A DNA stretch of 64,000 nucleotides from Lycorma delicatula (Eukaryota > Arthropoda > Insecta > Hemiptera > Fulgoridae), in NCBI RefSeq assembly GCF_047948215.1, contig NC_134456.1:14099730-14163729 (forward strand), written 5' to 3'. This document shows positions 56,229-64,000 of the stretch, one piece after another. Positions within the stretch are counted from its first letter, which is position 1; every line of letters begins with the position of its first letter. The notes under the pieces are model-generated. The model ran no database searches. It was not told where the DNA came from and worked only from the letters and a program-made list of their open reading frames with translations. Made by a program: the position numbers and the translations under genes.

Positions 56229-56332
56229 TTTTTAATTTTTTTTATACTAATGTTAGTTATCAGAGCAACATTCTGTAATTTAGCCTTACTTCAATAACTA
56301 ATTTACATATGCAATACATATATTAATAATTA
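56229..56332 (+). repeat. 104-bp direct repeat, copy 1
   Basis: Runs from TTTTTAATTTTTTTTATACT to ATATATTAATAATTA. It is identical to 56810-56913 except for two substitutions. No terminal inverted repeat or protein lies inside. Confidence 0.9.
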
Positions 56333-56809
56333 TCCTGGCAAATAATTGAATTGTTATTGGATAGTGGTCATTATATTGTAACACCTTAGTTGTTGCATAA
56401 ATAATAAGAGGGAACTTTAAAACAAATATTTTATAAAATTATAAGTTATTAACTTCTAATCAAGCAAAGTTAATTAGTGTTGATGAATTCATAAAGTATT
56501 TAATATATTAAAAGTTTACAAAATATCTTGTGTGCATTTTATTTATATATTTTGCAAATTGTAAATACAAAAACCATGGTAAAAAGTAAAAGAAATGAGA
56601 TTTTTCTCAAAAATATGTGTGCAAAACGTATTTGAAATTTACACAATTTACAGCTTTTTATTAGGTTGAGTGGGGATTTCACATTTGAGCTCTTTGAACC
56701 CACTCCTGAATTTATAAACTGCCTTGATTGGTTTATGTGTAAAAAATTGTTGAAATAAAGTTTGGAATTGATTTACATGAAATTAATTCTTCAAAATGAA
56801 ACTAATCAG

Positions 56810-56913
56810 TTTTTAATTTTTTTTATACTAATGTTAGTTATCAGAGCAACATTATGTAATTTAGCCTTACTTCAATAAATAATTTACATATGCAATACAT
56901 ATATTAATAATTA
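56810..56913 (+). repeat. 104-bp direct repeat, copy 2
   Basis: Second copy, 581 bp downstream of the first, with two mismatches. The sequence between the copies is unrelated AT-rich DNA containing GGTTGAGTGGGGATTTCACA near 56664. Confidence 0.9.
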
Positions 56914-57044
56914 CAACACTTATCTTAATTATATTAAATAGTTCTTTTAATTTCATGTTGAAAGTGTAAGTTAAGCTGAATAAATAATATGCAGATTTTT
57001 TTAGGAACACTTTAAGTCTTTTTTAATGATTAATTAATCTACAG

Positions 57045-57098
57045 GCGGTGTAAATGATGCTTACGTACAGCCAATGCAACAAAACTGGTTTGGTATGG
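57045..57098 (+). CDS. SLC66A2: Candidate 54-nt symmetric exon of the SLC66A2-like gene
   Basis: Bounded by an acceptor TAATCTACAG (ending 57044) and a strong donor G|GTATGT at 57099. It is open in the one frame that fits the phase-1 end of the previous exon and also ends in phase 1. It would add 18 residues (GVNDAYVQPMQQNWFGM plus junction codons) to the polar loop after helix 3 without disturbing the frame. Vertebrate SLC66A2 is known to have isoforms differing in this loop, which makes an optional exon here plausible. No sequence conservation can be claimed. Confidence 0.45.
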
Positions 57099-58430
57099 GT
57101 ATGTTTATCATGCAGTATTTATTACCCATGTATTTTTTTGTAGACCAGTTATTGTAGATTTTTATCCCTCAGTCCATACTAATAAAGAAAAGGAAAACAT
57201 AGAATAGATTACCTAATGCCTAAAAATAAACATAATTTTTGTAGTTCTGGTTTATCAATTAATATTTGAAATATTATTTGTAGTATTAATAATTTGCATG
57301 TAATTTGATGATTAAAAGAAATTATTATCCTAAAAATGGTAATTTTTAATAATTATTTTAATGACAGTAGAGTGTTTCTTAGTTTATTGTTGAATAGAAC
57401 TTGCATTTACTTATATTGCATTTAGTTTTTTATTGAGTTCATATAAATTTGTAGATAATTGTATTATAATATCACATTCTGTTTCTAAGTTTGTGTTTGT
57501 TTTAACTTAGTAGAATTAACTGGAAAAAATTAATAATAACTTATAGTAGTTAATTTGTTTTGATTGTGTTATGAAAGTTGCACTGAATTTTTTTCTGCAA
57601 TGTAGTTTGAAGCTTTGTTATGATTTTTTTTAAAGTTTTCTTAATAATAATAATATATTAATAATTTGGTACATAGAATAGGAAATTAAATTTACAGTTT
57701 ACGTTTTTCCCTTTGAATCCAGAATAGTTCTGTTGAGGGACTATAGTCTTTTTTAGCACTTTTCTTTTATAATTATAGAATATTGGCTATCTATTTATGA
57801 GATTTCTTTAATGAAAATTATTTCAATTGAAGGATTTATTGTTTCATGGAAAAATAATGAATTGTTGTTGAGTTAAACTTCTCATTGTTTTAATCCCTAT
57901 AAAAATATTTGTGCACTATGATGCAAGAAACAATCAAATTTCAATCAATTACTTAATCATTTGTAAATCATGGTGATAATTATTGAAGAACTAGTTCCTC
58001 CATTTTTTTTTTTTTTTTTGAAAGAGGAGAGAGGATTACCCATCAAAATTTTGACTTTTAAAAATCACTGCAAGAATATCATTGAGAAAACAGAAATACT
58101 TTTTGTTACTTTCATGACTGTTATTTTTTTTAAAAATACATCTTAGATGGAAAATTGAAGGAGGGGGCTAGAAATGAGAAGAGACTGAGTTATAGTGATT
58201 TTTGGTGTAAAAAAAATATGAAAAAAAAATCTCTTAAGTTTATCTTCCCAGCCCAATATCTTTTTTTTTGTTTTACAGAATCTACTGGTTATCTGGTATC
58301 TATAGCAATTAATTACACCAAGATTTATATTAAATTTGTTGTCCTGTAGTTTTATGAACCTAAACTATGTTTTAGAATGATATAAATCTAAACGTAAACC
58401 TAGAATGAGATATACCTAAAATAATATAAA
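57099..58430. other. AT-rich DNA, no gene recognised
   Basis: Chance frames only. A T run lies near 58003-58019. The expected next conserved SLC66A2 exon is not seen here. Confidence 0.55.
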
Positions 58431-58436
58431 ATGAAA

Positions 58437-59625
58437 TTTTGGATTCCACTGCTACACTATCAGAGTGGAGTTATTATGATAAAATTATTAAATATATATT
58501 TAATAATTTATATATATTATAATACAGTAAATATATATCTATTATAATAATTATGTGTATATATATATTATAATATGAGGTGTGGCTACTAAATAATGAG
58601 ACTAATGCTGCTACAAAAGAATTGCGCATGTGCCAAATTTGTATGACCGACAACTGTGTAGCGTTCTATTGCAATTGTTGCCACTCTAGTTTCTGTAGAC
58701 ATATTAGTCTGGCCGTGGATAACATTTTTGTTATGCTGAAAAAATGATAAGTGGTTTATTAGAGCAAAGAATTGTCATGAAATTGTATATGAAACTTAGA
58801 AAAACTGCTACTGAAACTTATCATTTATTAAAAAAAGTGTATGGCAATGAAAGTTTATCACATGCGTGGGTTTTTGAGTGGTTTAATTGTTTCCAAGATG
58901 GCCGAGAAGACGTTGAAGATGATGATCAAAATTCAAAGCAATGATGATTGTTTTTTTGATATTCATGGGAAAGTGTGTCTTCACTGGGTTTCTGAAGGTC
59001 AAACTATTAATCACCATTACTGCCCTTGAGGTTCTTGCTCAACTCTATGAAAAAATAAGAAAAAAGACTCGTTGTGGAAGAACAAGTCATGGGTTCTTCA
59101 TCAGGACACAGGCTCACACTGCATTGTCTATCAGGTTTCTGGCCAAGTATAACATCCCAGTGTTAGACTATCCGACTTACTTGCCTGACCTAGCGCCATG
59201 TGTCTTTTATCTGTTTCCCAAGGTCAAATCTGCATTAAAAGGAACAAGATTTAAGACCATTGAAGCTGTGAAAGAAAAAACGGCATGTGTCATGAAAGAG
59301 CTCACAGAAAAAGACTTCCAGCACTGTTTCAAACAATGGAAAATACGCATGGAGCATTGTAGGGATGCAGGAGGGGGTGTATATTGAAGGGAATAATAAC
59401 TAAATATGTATTAATTTAAAATATTTTACAGCATTAGTCTCATTGTTTAATAGCCACATCTCGCACGCACGTGTGTATTTAATAGTTTTATCATAATAAC
59501 TCCATTTTGATAGTTATTATGATAACTATCAAAATGGATAGTTATCCATTTTGATAGTTATCAAAATAACTATGCATTCTGGATTCCACTGCTAAAATAG
59601 CAGTGGAATCCAGAATTTAATTTTA
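58437..59625. mobile_element. Palindrome-rich inverted-repeat element split by a mariner
   Basis: The left arm (58437-58505) has TTTTGGATTCCACTGCTA, then GTGGAGTTATTATGATAAAA. The right arm (about 59475-59625) holds the inverses, TTTTATCATAATAACTCC and TAGCAGTGGAATCCAGAA. The right arm is expanded by about 100 bp of nested palindromes: 59502-59537 (16-bp arms, 4-bp centre) and 59576-59616 (19-bp arms, 3-bp centre). The mariner at 58577-59462 and AT-rich DNA occupy the centre. The outer element carries no protein and so is MITE-like. Confidence 0.7.
58577..59462 (+). mobile_element. Internally deleted mariner with intact terminal inverted repeats
   Basis: The 37-bp ends are well matched: left GAGGTGTGGCTACTAAATAA then TGAGACTAATGCTGCTA, right inverse GAGATGTGGCTATTAAACAA then TGAGACTAATGCTGTAA. 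The transposase fragment starts near 58733 with the DNA-binding domain (LEQRIVMKLYMKLRKTATET, AWVFEWFNCFQDGREDVEDD). The part with the first catalytic aspartate is deleted near 58940. It resumes with FDIHGKVCLHWVSEGQTINH and HTALSIRFLAKYNIPVLDYP, then LAPCVFYLFPKVKSALKGTR and ends in a G-G-V-Y-I-E-G type tail. The third aspartate position reads V, and a frameshift lies at the second. At 886 bp it is about two thirds of normal length. Confidence 0.92.
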
Positions 59626-62600
59626 TATCATTTTTTTGTAGCATATAAAAATGCCATGCCTGCCTGGAATTGTATCGGGACCATCTGGATGAAGGGCTTG
59701 AGTTGTTACCCCTCCACCGTAGAGAAGTGGTGGCTTCAGTGGCAAAATAAACTTAACTGTTTATTCTTTGTTAAATGTATTCTGTTTCTTCTTCACCTCT
59801 CCTGATTCTATTCTTTAGTATATTTGGGTTACCTAAGCCAGTTTCCTCATCCCACCCAATTCCCCAGTCCTTTCTACTTCTATTGTTTTCATTTCCTTCA
59901 GAATTTTTGTTTCCTTTCCACAAGAGTTCCTTACATTCAAGTTTTACAAACTTTGTATTAGTAATGTAAACCTTGTGTTGTAATCTTAATATTACTATTA
60001 AAATTCCTGTTATCCCTTTTTTAGGCAAACACATTTTGTCTCTGAATCCTGGAATGACTTGCATTGGAGATAATCTGATTGACAGGGATGCTAGTGATGA
60101 AGCAGTTTTCTTTAGAATCTGTAACAACCTTTATTTGGGAGGATTTATCCAGTTTTTCATTTAATAATCCCCATTTTTAAGTTTGTTGTTTCCTGAATTG
60201 ACTGGAATAAAATCCACCTTGTTTTGAAAATAAATTGAAGATTAAATCTCCTGCCCTTTAAGGTAAAATCTGTTCAACAAGTTTAACAAAGCTCTTCACT
60301 GATCCAGTTTCCTGCTTGGATTGGTTGCTCAGTTTTAAGCTGGGTTATGTGGTTTAACTGAAACATCTCTAATGTTAAATGTCTGGAGAGGCCAAAAATG
60401 TTAATATTACTTCTAGCACTCTTCTATTGTTAATCATGCCCCTATATGCCTCTAAAATTATTCATATTTTATTAATTTTAAATAGATGAGTTTTATAAAA
60501 TTTAACTTTCCACTGATAATTGAGGAGCTCGTGTTGTACATACTAATATTTATTAACTACAAATTGAGATAAGATGTTGCCTGAGTGTTCATTTTTCAGT
60601 CGAGTTTTTTCTTCAACTTTATAATAAGACTGTCTTGGGAATTAGCTTTGTTTATTTTGTTATGTAGTTGTCCAGGAAACGTTTTTAAAATCTGTTAACA
60701 GGAATGACTTACGATTGATTTTTCTTTTGGTATTTTACCTACTAAACAATTGACAGTATTATTAGCCTGTTTTTCTGCACTGTTATATATTGTTTATGTT
60801 ATCATTTTTCTTTTATATTATTATGATTACTATTTGCATAGTTTTCTATTTTGTGTAGGCCATCACTTGTACTGCTACCTTCAGCAAATATAGTATTAAG
60901 AATCCACTTTTTGATATCCACTCACAAATACTGTATAGGCAACCTGGATTGGTCAAAAGATTGAATCTGCTTTTCAAGTTGAAATTTCATGTGCGAGATT
61001 CTTTTTATTTTATTTTCTAGAGTAAATCAAATGAGGAATGCATTAAAAAAGTAGAGACAGCAATTTATGTAGTATATACAGAATATGTAAGAGCAGTATA
61101 CATTTGTCCTTCACAGAGTAAATTTTCCCATAATTTAACTGACATAATAGCCCTGTTTTTCCAGGAATTGCATATCAACAAGTCAAGTTCACTAAGCAGT
61201 TGATATTCAATTCAGTTCTATAAATCAGTTTCTTTCTTTTCATCATCAATATTGGCTGTATAAAAAAAGGTCATTACTCTTACAGAATGCAGTTCCTACT
61301 GTCTCTTGTATCTGAGGTCCTTTACTTATGTCACACTCTTAAGAAAGACTTTAAATTAGTAATTTAAAGCATCAAATTAATGCATCTCTTTTGTTATTAA
61401 ACAATGTAGATAATATGTAGAAACAATATAAACCACCTGAGTTCATTAGGAAACACGTTTTCTTTGTATCTTATAAAAAATTATAGAAATTAGCCTTCAC
61501 GCAAATCCAGAAAACCAATGACAGTGAATTTATGTAAAACATAGTATAGGTAGTGAAGGTATGTAGAGTTAGTTAATGATTTACTCATAGTGAGGAAGCT
61601 AAAAGTTGATGATTGTGATGTTATTGTACAAACATAACTTCATGTACAGCAAGAAAAAGCTTTTCTTTGAAGTGTTATTTTTTATGAATCACTTGATAAA
61701 AGATATTCAGTTTTATACTCTAGTAAAATATATTCTTCACTCCATTATTGCTGTGATTGAGATGTGAAGAAAATGTGCAGGAGTTAAATTATGTCAATTT
61801 ATATATAACAATTTTTTTTCATCTATTTTGTCAGTTATAGATTATTATCTTTTTTTTTATAGATTATGTGAAATAATTAGTATACTTGTCACTATTTATT
61901 TTTCATTTAACTATTTTAAATATTATTTAGGAAGGTATTATTCTGAATGGGGTCATTTTAGAAAACTTTCTATTTTAGCTCTCAGAAAAAATAGGAATTT
62001 TTTTTACCAAAACATGCATTTTTATACTAGTGTATAGCTACATAATTTTGCGTATGGAATGGAAATGGGTTCTGACAAAAAAAGAATTCCTATTAATACT
62101 AATAGGCATCACCCATTTATTATTAAAGAAAACAGTTACTAGTCAGTGAACATCTTTACAGAAACATACATTATTTCTATTACATCCTGCACTTCTGTGA
62201 ATCAACATTATAGACAGATGTGCTTCTGAACTAGTAATGAGTATTTACTAGGTTTGTAATTTTTTATTTTGTCAATTACACTACTTTATTAACCATGGAT
62301 TAGTTAGTTATCTTATTTTATGTTATTGAATATAGACTTTGTATTTTTTTCAGGTTTGTTTATTCCAAAGGTGATGACCGATTGAAAAATGCATGTTTTC
62401 TTAAATAAAATTTATTGTTTAGAATGCTAATTTTGTAGTATATATCTGGGACTTTATTATTAACTTTTATGTTTTTTGTTACAAATTCACATGCATATTA
62501 ATCTATTTTTTATTAAAAGATAGGACAATGCAATATTGAATTATTTATTGGATATTAAATAAGAAATTATTACAATTATTATTTGTTAAATTAGCTATCT

Positions 62601-64000
62601 TGTGCGTATATGTGTGTTGGTGTGGGTGTGGTATGTGCACGTGTACGTCCGTGTATCAGTATGCATAAATAAATCACAAATGAAATTATTAAATCATAAA
62701 TATGCCAATTAAAGGTGTCTTTTATTCGTTAAATTATGTCAGTTTTTATTTTATTATTAAACAGGAATTTCTTAACTATTTATTTATTGAGTACAATGAT
62801 GTGAATTACATAACATTTTTTAAACCTTGTCTTCTGCTCTTTCAGTGCACTTATTTCAGTTGTTGGAAAGCTTCTTAATTTCAGAAGAGAACAACTTATG
62901 GTTACATGTTTTATCCTTGTACTTTATCAACGATGATTTTGTCATTTGAATTGAATTTTACCTTCTAAAAATTACTTTTCTTTCTAAAATTACTTAAAAA
63001 ACCAAACTGATGATATTCCATTGGTGCTAAATCTGGAGTACATTATTGATGGCTAACACATTTGCTTGAGGTCTCATAGCATTTTCATAATTAGAATGAC
63101 AGTGTGAGGGTAAGCATTGTTTTAGAGGAAATAAATAGAAAACTGGGCATCTTTTTTGTTCTGTAAGAAAGTTAAAGTAGAATATTTACTATGAATTAAA
63201 AAAAAAATTTCCATTATTTTCCCAGGTGAACATGAGTCTTACGCTTTGTGATGAAGATGAGCTAGAATGTTAACATTGTGTTCATGGTCAGCTGGACTCT
63301 GTGGTTAATGTGTTTCAATAACTCTTGAATGTACCAGTGTTTTAACTAGGGTTATAGTAGAGTCTAAAAACTTGTTTCTTTCCTTTTCACACCACTGCTG
63401 AAGTTGTGCAATGGGAGACAATATTTCTTTTTTAGGTTACAAAAGGTGTGGGTCTCTTAGTATTCTGCTGAATTTGAGATGATCTTATAATGTTGTTTCC
63501 ACATTTCTTTATGTTTTTCTTATGTATTGTTTCTCCATTTTTTGCATATTTTCTTAAATAAGTACTTTGAATTAGTCTGTCTTAATTAGCAGAGGTTTTT
63601 ATTCTCTGAGGAGCATGTGATTCATTTCAACTCTCTCCAGACTCACTTTTAACAAATTACTCCATTTACACTCTCTGAGCTGCAAGAAATATTTGTTGAG
63701 TGTCTCTCTCTTTCTTTCTCGATTCAGAGTGGTTTTTAAGTCTCATATATGTCTGAGATGGAATGACTTCTTCATATTTTAAAAATTTAATTGTAATTTG
63801 CTGCACTATAATGCTTTCTACCTCCTACTAGACACAGTGATTACAATACAAGGGATAGGAAATACAGGGATAAAGAAAACTTTAGCCATCACAACTGATT
63901 GACAAGTTCAGACTCTGGAGTGTTTATTAAATAAGTTATCTTGCTTTCACTAAGAGCAGAGCATAAAAGTTCCAGTATTTGATACTCTTTTATATATATA
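59626..64000. other. AT-rich DNA to the right edge, no confident gene
   Basis: Several frames occur, but none has a recognisable product. A somewhat GC-balanced block at 59640-60240 may be an old repeat. The downstream exons of the SLC66A2-like gene are expected on this side, but no match to its conserved second PQ-loop repeat is seen. Confidence 0.5.

Larger units (their letters stand above)
51408..57044 (+). other. Intron of the SLC66A2-like gene (5.6 kb if the 57045 exon is used)
   Basis: Starts GTATGT. It contains the second uncharacterized-family copy (52890-54375), a SINE tail with duplication (54402-54456) and the first copy of the 104-bp direct repeat pair. If the candidate small exon is skipped, the intron extends beyond the window. 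Confidence 0.6.

Noticed and set aside
59771..60127. 118-codon minus-strand frame (ILKKTASSLASLSIRLSP ...)
   Set aside because: The composition shifts within the frame, no known domain is evident, and the other strand has equally open frames. It is probably an old repeat.
61931..61990. Possible further SLC66A2 exon reading RYYSEWGHF after a TTATTTAG, in the right phase
   Set aside because: Similarity to the expected F-W-x-W-x-x-F segment is weak, and no good donor follows in frame.
62354..62409. Possible terminal exon: TTTTTTTCAG followed by a short frame ending at an AATAAA
   Set aside because: The frame is about 18 codons with no similarity to the PQ-loop family. Acceptors and AATAAA are common by chance in this composition.

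Overview
The window looks like AT-rich genomic DNA from an insect, probably a hemimetabolous or hemipteran species. The evidence is one spliced, conserved animal gene with multi-kilobase introns, R1-like non-LTR retrotransposons, several mariner/Tc1 relatives, a Helentron-type Helitron, a Penelope-type GIY-YIG fragment, tRNA-derived SINEs and long microsatellites. Nothing resembles a bacterial operon. Species-level placement is inference.

The only host gene I can name is on the + strand: an SLC66A2 (PQLC1)-type PQ-loop membrane protein. Two coding exons (44932-45134 and 51271-51407) join with matching splice phases. A symmetric 54-nt exon candidate lies at 57045-57098. The remaining exons are not visible and probably lie beyond 64 kb. 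A possible single exon resembling a GPCR fourth transmembrane segment is at 15116-15220 (low confidence).

Layout. 1-760: decayed DDE transposase (-), in a CpG-richer stretch that ends with an E-box/CRE motif near 1.27 kb. 3.2-9.7 kb: cluster of retroelements on the - strand (truncated SINE, R1-like LINE A, R1-like LINE B), whose junctions all carry the same 13-15 bp target sequence; LINE B is split by a + strand SINE. 9.7-26.7 kb: AT-rich, almost featureless. 26.7-28.3 kb: long inverted-repeat element, then a 382-bp perfect CT run and a 76-bp GT run. 32.5-32.8 kb: full-length SINE with 16-bp target-site duplications. 35.5-37.6 kb: deleted Tc1-like element and nearly full-length mariner. 39.2-42.5 kb: LINE tail fragments and a Helitron helicase-endonuclease remnant. 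44.9-64 kb: SLC66A2-like gene, whose introns hold two broken copies of a multicopy uncharacterized arthropod gene family, a Penelope endonuclease fragment, two internally deleted mariners and a 104-bp direct repeat.

Most of the coding signal is mobile-element debris, and all recognisable transposases and reverse transcriptases here are broken. The items most worth a second look are the repeatedly used insertion site at 3.3-6.1 kb, the uncharacterized gene family at 46.4 and 52.9 kb, the palindrome-rich element split by a mariner at 58.4-59.6 kb, and the symmetric small exon of the SLC66A2-like gene.
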